This document shows, in pieces, positions 6,119 to 10,849 of a stretch of DNA of 10,849 nucleotides (its first letter is position 1; each line of letters opens with the position of its first letter). The DNA is from Thermoplasmatota archaeon (GTDB lineage: Archaea > Thermoplasmatota > Thermoplasmata > UBA10834), in assembly GCA_030836605.1 (NCBI GenBank), contig JAUPMC010000099.1, positions 1 to 10,849 on the forward strand, in the 5' to 3' direction. Under the pieces are notes generated by a model, which did not search any database, was not told the DNA's origin, and saw only the letters and a program-made list of their open reading frames with translations. Both the position numbers and the translations under genes were made by a program.

Positions 6119-7008
6119 TGACGAAGACCACGATACCCGAGGAGGAGTTCACATACCCGGGCAGCACGGGCTGCCCCGGGTGCGGCGCGAACCTGGTCAT
6201 GAGGTATCTGCTCAAGGGCCTCGGCGATAGGACGGTGCTCTCCATACCCGCCTGCTGCTGGGCCGTCATGCCCGGCTACTGGCCCAGCAACTGCCTCAAG
6301 GTGCCTATACTGTACACGGCCTTCGAGGCGACCGGGGCTGGGATATCGGGCCTCAGGGCCGCCTACGACGCCAAAGGGGTCAAGGACGTCACGGTCGTCG
6401 GCTTCGCCGGGGACGGGGGCACCGTGGACATCGGGCTCCAGGCGCTGTCAGGGGCCGCCGAGCGGCAGACGGACGCCATATACGTGATGTACGACAACGA
6501 GGCGTACATGAACACCGGGATACAGCGGAGCGGCGCGACCCCGTGGGGCGCGTGGACCACGACGACCCCGGGGGGCGCCACCAAGAATTACAAGCACGAG
6601 CCGAAGAAGGACATAATGGCCATCATGCAGGCCCACGGCATCCCGTACGCCGCGACCGTCTCCGTCGCCCACCCCGAGGACTTCGTGAAGAAGGCCCAGA
6701 AGGCCAAGTCCCTCAAGGGGTTGAGGTTCATACACGCGCTCTCGCCCTGCCCGCCTGGCTGGCGCATGAGTCCGCAGCTAACGGTCGAGGTCGCCCGGCT
6801 GGCCGTGGACACTCACCTGTTCCCTCTCTACGAGATCGATGACGGGAGGCTGCGGATCACGAGGAAGGGCAAGGGCACGCCCGTCAAGGAGTACCTCAAG
6901 ATACAGGGCCGCTTCTCACACCTGGACGAGTCCCAGGTGGACTCGATCCAGAAGACGGTGGACGAGAGATGGGCGAAGCTGCTCAAGCGGGAGTCGGAAG
7001 GGGCCTGA
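6118..7008 (+). CDS. porB: Pyruvate/2-oxoacid:ferredoxin oxidoreductase, beta subunit (TPP-binding)
   Basis: The 296-residue protein starts at ATG 6118, sharing one base with the porA stop, with GGAGGT at 6105-6110 seven bases before it. It holds the TPP/Mg site GFAGDGGTVDIG (95-106) with DNEAYMNTGIQRS (126-138). The Cys expected to hold the proximal [4Fe-4S] cluster are C19 and C22 (TGCPGCG), C46 or C47 (IPACCW) and C211 (SPCPPGW). All catalytic features are intact. It is last in the operon. Its stop codon lies inside a 16-base palindrome shared with the convergent ATP-NAD kinase gene. With porC, porD and porA it forms a complete four-subunit enzyme supplying acetyl-CoA and reduced ferredoxin, or running in the CO2-fixing direction. 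Confidence 0.94.
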   Translation: MTKTTIPEEEFTYPGSTGCPGCGANLVMRYLLKGLGDRTVLSIPACCWAVMPGYWPSNCLKVPILYTAFEATGAGISGLRAAYDAKGVKDVTVVGFAGDGGTVDIGLQALSGAAERQTDAIYVMYDNEAYMNTGIQRSGATPWGAWTTTTPGGATKNYKHEPKKDIMAIMQAHGIPYAATVSVAHPEDFVKKAQKAKSLKGLRFIHALSPCPPGWRMSPQLTVEVARLAVDTHLFPLYEIDDGRLRITRKGKGTPVKEYLKIQGRFSHLDESQVDSIQKTVDERWAKLLKRESEGA

Positions 7009-7018
7009 CGCGTCAGGC
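7003..7018. terminator. 16-base perfect palindrome between convergent genes, holding both stop codons
   Basis: GCCTGACGCGTCAGGC is its own reverse complement. The porB TGA is at 7006-7008 and the TGA of the minus-strand gene at 7015-7013, leaving only four bases between the genes. As RNA either strand can form a six-pair stem with a CGCG loop. A role as a bidirectional terminator or mRNA 3' end is plausible. No T-run follows on either side, so this is inference. Confidence 0.4.
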
Positions 7019-8116
7019 GACGTCGACGAGCCTCTTCCTCTTGTAACCGGTGACGGCCTTCAGCTTGCCCCGGAAGCAGTCGTCGAGCGCGCGGTCGCCT
7101 GTGTCCACCCTCAGGACCGGCGTACCGGCCAGCTTGGACGGCGTCGAGACCACGATGACGTTCCTCGCGCCGACCGCCCTGATGACCTCGGGGGAGATCT
7201 GTTGGTTGCCCCTGCCGAAGAAGAACCCCTGGGCGCCTATCGGGGAGACCACGATCCTCGCCTCGCCGGACCCTCTCAGCTCCTCGAGGATCTGGGCCTC
7301 GGATGCGTCCTCGCGGACCAGGGCCCCGTCCCGGTACAGGTCGACCCCCAGGAGCGTCTTGGGCAACCCCATCGTCCGGGCTATCCTGGCGGTCGTGCCG
7401 CCAGGCCCTATCACATATGTCACCCTGGACTCCATCGTGTCGGCGATGTACTGGCCTATCTCGTCGGCCTCATCGGACGCCGTGCCCGAGGAGTAGGACT
7501 GCTTCCCAGCTTGGACATGCTCGGAGTCGTCCGGGGTCAGAGCGACGCCGAACAGCCTCGCCCGGACCGCCCCTCCCCTGAACGACTCCTCGTCGACATC
7601 CATCACCTCGGCCTCCTTCACGGACTTCGACAACTGGAACGCGAGCAGGAGCTCCCCGAGCTCCTCCGGGGTGTTGATGAACACCGCCGAGTGCATCTTG
7701 ACCCCCGAGGGCACCCCGACGATCGCGACGCGCGTCCCCGTCTCCAGGAGCACGTCCCGGGCGGTGCCGTCCCCCCCGACGAAGACCACGAGGTCGACCC
7801 CTTTCGAGATGAACGCGCGCACCGCGGCCCTGGTGTCCGCCGCGGAAGTCACATCCCCATGGCCGGATACGACATCGCAATGGGTGCCAGACGCCTTGAG
7901 GGAGTCCTCTCCCATCCCCCCCTCGCACGTGAGGAACATCGCGTCGACCCTCGCCTCGGCGACGCTCCTGAGCGCGGCCTCGGCCCTGTCGAAGGCGCGG
8001 GCCCTCGCGCCCCTGCTCACCGCCTTCCGCAACGTCTCCTCGCCGTCTGTGCCCTTCAGTCCTACAGGGCCGCCCATGCCTGCGACGGGGTTGACGACGA
8101 AGCCTATCCTCAGCAT
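7013..8116 (-). CDS. ATP-NAD kinase family protein (COG3199)
   Basis: The 367-residue protein starts at ATG 8116. It opens MLRIGFVVNPVAGMGGPVGL followed by KGTDG, the signature of the COG3199 branch of NAD kinases. The diacylglycerol/NAD-kinase motif VGGDGTARDV lies at 113-122, and GVPSGVKMHSAVF at 134-146 matches the family's second conserved loop. RVTYVIGPGGTTARIARTMG and a C-terminal domain with GFFFGRGNQQISPEVIR and VVSTPSKL complete the usual architecture and length. Members are annotated as ATP-NAD kinases, making NADP+, but the COG3199 group also includes AcoX-like proteins of unsure activity, so the substrate is inferred. It converges on porB with both stops in one palindrome. No clear TATA box was found; AAAAAGG about 40 bases upstream is weak. 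Confidence 0.88.
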   Translation of the reverse strand: MLRIGFVVNPVAGMGGPVGLKGTDGEETLRKAVSRGARARAFDRAEAALRSVAEARVDAMFLTCEGGMGEDSLKASGTHCDVVSGHGDVTSAADTRAAVRAFISKGVDLVVFVGGDGTARDVLLETGTRVAIVGVPSGVKMHSAVFINTPEELGELLLAFQLSKSVKEAEVMDVDEESFRGGAVRARLFGVALTPDDSEHVQAGKQSYSSGTASDEADEIGQYIADTMESRVTYVIGPGGTTARIARTMGLPKTLLGVDLYRDGALVREDASEAQILEELRGSGEARIVVSPIGAQGFFFGRGNQQISPEVIRAVGARNVIVVSTPSKLAGTPVLRVDTGDRALDDCFRGKLKAVTGYKRKRLVDVA

Positions 8117-8208
8117 CGAGATGTAGTCAGGAGGTTGTGGGTAGAAGTCCTTTTTGCCACTGGGCGACGGCGGGCTAGGGCTTCACTGATTGGAGAAAAG
8201 CGTAGAAC

Positions 8209-8225
8209 GGAGGCCGAAGGCCTCC
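8209..8225 (-). terminator. Strong hairpin after the RHH-ftsZ-hypothetical cluster
   Basis: A perfect seven-pair stem, GGAGGCC/GGCCTCC, with a three-base loop lies about 21 bases beyond the stop of the minus-strand gene ending at 8247. On the minus strand a T-rich stretch (CTTTTCTCC) follows about 10 bases later. It is the likely transcript end of the cluster. The remaining bases of the 8117-8246 gap show no gene or other structure. Confidence 0.5.
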
Positions 8226-8246
8226 ATTGTGGGGTTTGGAGCGGGA

Positions 8247-8648
8247 TTATGACGCGGCTTCCGTCGACGGCGGCCTGACGAAATCCGCGACCTCGGATAT
8301 CGAGTCGAAGGTCCATGCGCAGACGGGCTTCCAGGACTCGGAGCCGTCAGAGGTGTCGGCGGACACCATCAGGTGGACCTTGAACTGCTGCCCGTCCTCG
8401 TACTCGTCCTTGGTGACGAACACCTTCCCTGGGAGGCTCCTGAGCCTCCTGAGCGCGCCCGACCTGACAGGGACCGAGATCTCCCCGAGCTCGGAGCTGT
8501 CGGTCACCGTCTCGAGCTCCTCGGAGCAGGCACCGAACAGGCGCCGGAGCTGCTGCTCCAGGTGCACCTTCCTCATGGTGTCCCACTCGTCCTCGTCCAG
8601 AGTCGAGTACGTCAGCCAGTCCCTCATGCCCTTGACCAGGTCTGCCAT
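8247..8648 (-). CDS. Hypothetical protein, third gene of the RHH-ftsZ cluster
   Basis: The 133-residue protein starts at ATG 8648 with GGGTGA about six bases before it, 35 bases after the FtsZ-like stop and with no TATA box between. Both are therefore probably on one transcript. It is soluble, with no signal or membrane segment. The first half is helical and acidic (MADLVKGMRDWLTYSTLDED, HLEQQLRRLFGACSEELETV). The second half looks like beta strands (ISVPVRSGALRRL, KVFVTKDEYEDGQQFKVHLM, WKPVCAWTFDSISEVADFV). The C-terminus is short and polar. I do not recognise the family. Context suggests a partner or regulator of the FtsZ-like GTPase. Third codon positions are G/C-rich as in neighbours, supporting a real gene. 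Confidence 0.7.
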   Translation of the reverse strand: MADLVKGMRDWLTYSTLDEDEWDTMRKVHLEQQLRRLFGACSEELETVTDSSELGEISVPVRSGALRRLRSLPGKVFVTKDEYEDGQQFKVHLMVSADTSDGSESWKPVCAWTFDSISEVADFVRPPSTEAAS

Positions 8649-8683
8649 GCCATCTCACCCATCCGGAACCGAGTCCTCCGGTC

Positions 8684-9523
8684 TCAGAAGGACCCGGGCC
8701 CGAAGCCGCCCAGCATCGGGTTGAGGTCCGCGTGTATGAGCTGCTCTGGCATCTGCGGAGGCATGACGGCCGCCGGCTCCTCGAAGGTGTCAGCGTACCC
8801 GACGACGTCCTCCATCAGGGTCGAGACATAGGAGCTCGTGTGGTTGCTGACGCTCTCGACGATCTTCATGACGCTCCTGTCCATGACCTTGAGCGCCTCG
8901 GACATCGGGAGCTCGTCCGCGAGCCCGCAGAGCTTGTTGTTGTCCAAGACGATCGTGAAGCTCGCGTTGTCCTTGAGCTTGGCAAGACCTTCCATGGCCG
9001 CTTCGGTCCTTCCCTCGTGGTCGAACGGCATGATCGGGAGAGCGAACGAGACGGCGTTGCTCTCCTTGGCGACGCTGGCGACGACAGGCGCGACGCCCGT
9101 GCCCGTGCCTCCGCCCATCCCGGCGACGACGAATATGATGTCGTAGCCCCTGATGGCCTCGCGTATGACCTCGCGAGCCTTCTCGGCACAGTGCTCCCCG
9201 ACCTCGGGGTAGCCTCCGGCGTCCTTCCCGAACGAGACGTCCTTGCCGATCAGCACCTTCCTGTGAGCGTCCACCTTCTTCAGGTGGTCCTCGTCAGTGT
9301 TGATGGCCACGGTCTCGACACGGTTGTGCTTCCAGTACATCCCGTGCACTATGTTCGAGCCGGCCCCGCCGCATCCCACGACCGCGATGGTCGGCTCTCC
9401 CAAGCTCACTCCAAGCGAGTTTAATATCTCCTCTGTCCTGCTCCCATCTTCCGCCGTCATCCCTTTCTGGCCTCCGTTCGCCGCCGCGATGGAGAGGAGA
9501 CCCTCGTCGAGAGTCTCCCCCAC
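8684..9523 (-). CDS. FtsZ2-like tubulin-superfamily GTPase lacking the C-terminal domain
   Basis: From GTG 9523 the protein has 279 residues; ATG 9460, with GGAGG upstream, would give 258. GTP-binding loops are all visible: VVGCGGAGSNIV (T1, 48-59), VAINTDEDHLK, a T3-like KDAGGYPEVG, VAGMGGGTGTG (T4), PFDHEGRTEAAMEGL (T5) and TIVLDNNKL (T6), then the H7 region EALKVMDRSVMKIVESV. These resemble archaeal FtsZ2. The T7 loop and the whole C-terminal activation domain are missing. After H7 only about 45 residues remain, Pro/Met-rich and ending NPMLGGFGPGSF. The next gene begins 35 bases later, so there is no room for a lost domain. Because T7 of one subunit normally triggers GTP hydrolysis in the next, this protein may bind GTP without making normal dynamic filaments. 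It sits behind an RHH regulator, as in cdrS-ftsZ2. Confidence 0.85.
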   Translation of the reverse strand: MGETLDEGLLSIAAANGGQKGMTAEDGSRTEEILNSLGVSLGEPTIAVVGCGGAGSNIVHGMYWKHNRVETVAINTDEDHLKKVDAHRKVLIGKDVSFGKDAGGYPEVGEHCAEKAREVIREAIRGYDIIFVVAGMGGGTGTGVAPVVASVAKESNAVSFALPIMPFDHEGRTEAAMEGLAKLKDNASFTIVLDNNKLCGLADELPMSEALKVMDRSVMKIVESVSNHTSSYVSTLMEDVVGYADTFEEPAAVMPPQMPEQLIHADLNPMLGGFGPGSF

Positions 9524-9552
9524 CAGTGAAGTTTGTCGTCCTCGAACCGTCC

Positions 9553-9930
9553 CTATGTCTTGGGAACGACCCTGACCGCGCTCCGCTGCTGGTTCGCGTC
9601 CTTCTTCAGAGTCTCCACGTGCTCCGCGTGGAGGAACTGATGCCGGGCGCAGTCCGCGAGCGCCTCGGACGTCGAGTTGTAGACTCCCTCGGCGACCAAG
9701 TGCGCGATCGTGTCTAGGACGAGGGGTGGCAACTCCACCACGACCTCGTTCATCTTCTTCGTTCCCTGAGCACACCCGAGCTTCGCGTCGACGTACGCGC
9801 GGAGCGCCGCGCGCGCGAGTTGCGATCTGTTGGAGAACTCGTTGCTAGCGGCTATGAACTCGTCTATCAGACGCAGGTCGTCCGCGTCCAACCGAAGAGT
9901 TATCCGCTCGTTCTCCAAAGGGTCGTTCAA
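9553..9930 (-). CDS. Tandem ribbon-helix-helix regulator, CdrS-like context
   Basis: The 125-residue protein starts at TTG 9930 with GGGATG upstream; TTG 9918 is an alternative. Residues 8-50 form a classical RHH domain: strand ERITLRL, helices DLRLIDEFIAASN and NRSQLARAALRAYV. Residues 61-102 form a second: NEVVVELPPLVLDTIAHLV and NSTSEALADCARHQFL. Strand 1 carries basic residues facing the DNA groove (R9, R13). Strand 2 is acidic and hydrophobic and probably does not bind DNA in the usual way. It likely represses or tunes the downstream ftsZ-like gene, 30 bases away if GTG 9523 is used. In haloarchaea the RHH protein CdrS is co-transcribed with ftsZ2. CdrS is short and single-domain, so this is at best a relative. 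Repeated ATGTCA sites upstream suggest autoregulation. Confidence 0.82.
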   Translation of the reverse strand: MNDPLENERITLRLDADDLRLIDEFIAASNEFSNRSQLARAALRAYVDAKLGCAQGTKKMNEVVVELPPLVLDTIAHLVAEGVYNSTSEALADCARHQFLHAEHVETLKKDANQQRSAVRVVPKT

Positions 9931-9965
9931 GTGTGCATCCCATCCCGATTTTCAGACGCAGAAGG

Positions 9966-10086
9966 GACATATGTCATACGACGATATATATAGGTATCCA
10001 AAATGTCACATTTCGTCCGATAATGTCATATCGAGGCACTGGCCTACGTCGGGCCGGGGCTCGAACGCCCTTCCGGAGTATGACAT
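9966..10086. promoter_or_regulatory. Operator-like array of ATGTCA/TGACAT sites around the RHH promoter
   Basis: ATGTCA occurs at 9971-9976, 10003-10008 and 10023-10028, and its complement TGACAT at 10081-10086. The first copy lies in the 10-base palindrome GACATATGTC (9966-9975), which contains both orientations. The sites flank the TATA box of the RHH gene (9984-9992). This is the layout expected of an RHH operator, since RHH dimers bind short inverted or direct repeats. The longest gene-free stretch here, 9931-10145, otherwise holds only this array and a GGGC-TCGAAC-GCCC hairpin at about 10057-10070. Confidence 0.5.
9984..9992 (-). promoter_or_regulatory. TATA box of the RHH-ftsZ cluster
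   Basis: The minus strand reads TATATATAT within CCTATATATATCG, the strongest TATA in the window. The predicted start of transcription is near 9964, giving a leader of about 35 bases before TTG 9930. That start falls inside the GACATATGTC palindrome, so a bound regulator would block initiation. Confidence 0.6.
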
Positions 10087-10121
10087 TTCCGTCCCCGGGG
10101 CGCCGCACGTCCGCCCACGGG

Positions 10122-10130
10122 TAATGTTTA
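10122..10130 (+). promoter_or_regulatory. Probable TATA element for the membrane protein gene at 10146
   Basis: TAATGTTTA is an A/T-rich island in a G+C-rich stretch, centred 20-26 bases before ATG 10146. A transcript from here would start at or near that codon. It is divergent from the RHH-ftsZ promoter and shares the same intergenic region. Confidence 0.4.
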
Positions 10131-10145
10131 TGAAGAGGGGGCTGC

Positions 10146-10496
10146 ATGCGCTGGACCTCAAGTCGGGGGACACACTCGTTGCACGGGCATGTACTCAAGG
10201 ATGACGCGACGCGTCGCAAGCGGAGGGCGCTCCTCGCCGTCGTCGGGCTCGGGATCACGCTGTTCGTCTCCGGGTTCCTGGTCACGGTCGCGTCGCTCTC
10301 AGGGCCGAGCGCCGCCTCGTCCGGGGAGGCTGCGCTCCAGGCGACGGACTCAGTGTCTGGTGACTCTTCCGTCATCCTGCTGTTGGGCCTCCTCGTGAGC
10401 CTGGGCGGGGTCGTCCTCGCGACCGCCGGCCCGCTGATGATGTTCGTCTTCGTCCAGAGGGGCCCCGCGGAAGAGGCCCGCAGGCCCGTCGAATAA
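10146..10496 (+). CDS. Small membrane protein, two transmembrane helices
   Basis: The 116-residue protein is read from ATG 10146, preceded by AGAGGGGG; TTG 10179 is a later alternative. A basic segment (DDATRRKRR) precedes the first hydrophobic helix (ALLAVVGLGITLFVSGFLVT). A Ser/Ala-rich loop of about 25 residues follows, then a second helix (ILLLGLLVSLGGVVLATAGP to LMMFVFV), and a short polar tail. Both termini are predicted cytoplasmic. No conserved motif was found. It is divergent from the RHH-ftsZ cluster and its upstream region contains the TGACAT site at 10081, so co-regulation is possible but unproven. Confidence 0.55.
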   Translation: MRWTSSRGTHSLHGHVLKDDATRRKRRALLAVVGLGITLFVSGFLVTVASLSGPSAASSGEAALQATDSVSGDSSVILLLGLLVSLGGVVLATAGPLMMFVFVQRGPAEEARRPVE

Positions 10497-10497
10497 C

Positions 10498-10506
10498 CTT
10501 TTATCG
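10498..10506 (+). promoter_or_regulatory. TATA element before the aminoacyl-tRNA synthetase gene
   Basis: CTTTTTATC lies directly after the stop of the membrane protein gene. Its centre predicts transcription from about 10528, some 14 bases before GTG 10542. Confidence 0.4.
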
Positions 10507-10541
10507 CACCCGCACATTCCGTCCTCTGCTGGCTGACCGAT

Positions 10542-10849
10542 GTGACGCTCGATTTCTCCGCGATGGAGGCCAAGTGGCGGGACGCCTGGTACGAGGCAAG
10601 GATAAACGAGTCTGAGCCAGAGCCGGGCAAGAAGAAGTTCTTCATGATCTTCGCGTACCCCGGGGTGACCGGGTACATGCACGTGGGGCACATGCGCGGG
10701 TACAGCGTGACGGACGCCATAGTACGTTATAAGATGATGACCGGGCACAGGGTCCTCTTCCCGGTCGGCACGCACGCCACGGGGAACGGCGCCATCGGCT
10801 TCGCCCGCAAGGTCGAGCGGCGAGACCCAGCGACCATAGACCAGTTGAA
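10542..10849 (+). CDS. leuS: Class I aminoacyl-tRNA synthetase, most likely leucyl-tRNA synthetase (partial, runs off right edge)
   Basis: Reading from GTG 10542 stays open to the edge (102 codons). It starts with TLDFSAMEAKWRDAWYEARI, the usual N-terminal helix of Leu/Ile/Val-type synthetases. FFMIFAYPGVTGYMHVGHMRGY carries the class I HIGH signature as HVGH. DAIVRYKMMTGHRVLFPVG then THATGNGAIGFARKV follow, closest in my memory to archaeal leucyl enzymes. It charges tRNA-Leu, such as the one at 3355-3439. The KMSKS motif, editing domain and anticodon domain lie outside the window. ATG 10540 is followed directly by a stop, and ATG 10563 would cut the N-terminal helix, so GTG 10542 is preferred. 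Leu rather than Ile/Val/Met specificity is likely, not certain. Confidence 0.75.
   Translation, partial: MTLDFSAMEAKWRDAWYEARINESEPEPGKKKFFMIFAYPGVTGYMHVGHMRGYSVTDAIVRYKMMTGHRVLFPVGTHATGNGAIGFARKVERRDPATIDQL

Noticed and set aside
6839..8278. Plus-strand open frame of 479 codons across the ATP-NAD kinase gene
   Set aside because: It lies opposite a well-supported minus-strand gene with intact kinase motifs, and its own product is Arg/Pro/Gly-rich without recognisable domains.
10040..10075. tRNA-like T-arm (GGGC, TCGAAC, GCCC) in the RHH promoter region
   Set aside because: The T-stem does not pair correctly in tRNA register, and no matching acceptor, D or anticodon arm exists nearby. It is at most a small hairpin.
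1..10849. CRISPR arrays, insertion sequences, integrases or long repeats
   Set aside because: I saw no regularly spaced repeats, transposase motifs, or long direct or inverted repeats in the window. Apart from short palindromes and the ATGTCA sites, the sequence looks like ordinary tightly packed chromosome.

Overview
The window reads as an archaeal chromosome of high G+C content. Supporting signs are TATA boxes about 26 bases before start codons, several apparently leaderless starts, an archaeal-type PF01877/COG1325 RNA-binding protein, a COG3199 ATP-NAD kinase, a four-subunit pyruvate-type oxidoreductase in gamma-delta-alpha-beta order, and a tRNA without encoded CCA. Gene content and style resemble Thermoplasmatota, perhaps the Methanomassiliicoccales side. 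That placement is inference; no marker here fixes it.

Left part (1-3312). A minus-strand GspE/VirB11-like secretion ATPase runs off the left edge. Its reading frame breaks near a run of five G at about 661-666, separating a Cys-rich N-terminal part from the body. Facing away from it are two overlapping plus-strand genes, each with one N-terminal hydrophobic segment. They are probably secretion/pilus-associated membrane proteins. Next come a zinc-ribbon membrane protein (minus, leaderless GTG), a small four-Cys protein (plus) and a small two-helix membrane protein (plus).

Middle (3355-8116). A tRNA-Leu(UAG) and a COG1325 RNA-binding protein lie on the minus strand. Divergent from them is the operon porC-porD-porA-porB, whose genes overlap by 1-4 bases and whose internal genes each have a GGAGG-type ribosome-binding site. 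It encodes a CoA-dependent 2-oxoacid:ferredoxin oxidoreductase, most likely for pyruvate. It converges on an ATP-NAD kinase-like gene, and both stop codons lie inside one 16-base perfect palindrome.

Right part (8209-10849). A minus-strand cluster reads, in order of transcription: a tandem ribbon-helix-helix (RHH) regulator, an FtsZ2-like GTPase, and a 133-residue protein I do not recognise, followed by a strong hairpin. The FtsZ-like protein keeps the complete GTP-binding half but ends just after helix H7, so the T7 synergy loop and C-terminal domain are absent. The RHH-ftsZ arrangement recalls the haloarchaeal cdrS-ftsZ2 operon. The RHH promoter region carries four copies of ATGTCA/TGACAT around the TATA box, a likely operator array. 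This cluster is the best candidate for a little-described system. The window closes with a small two-helix membrane protein and the start of a class I aminoacyl-tRNA synthetase, most like archaeal leucyl-tRNA synthetase.
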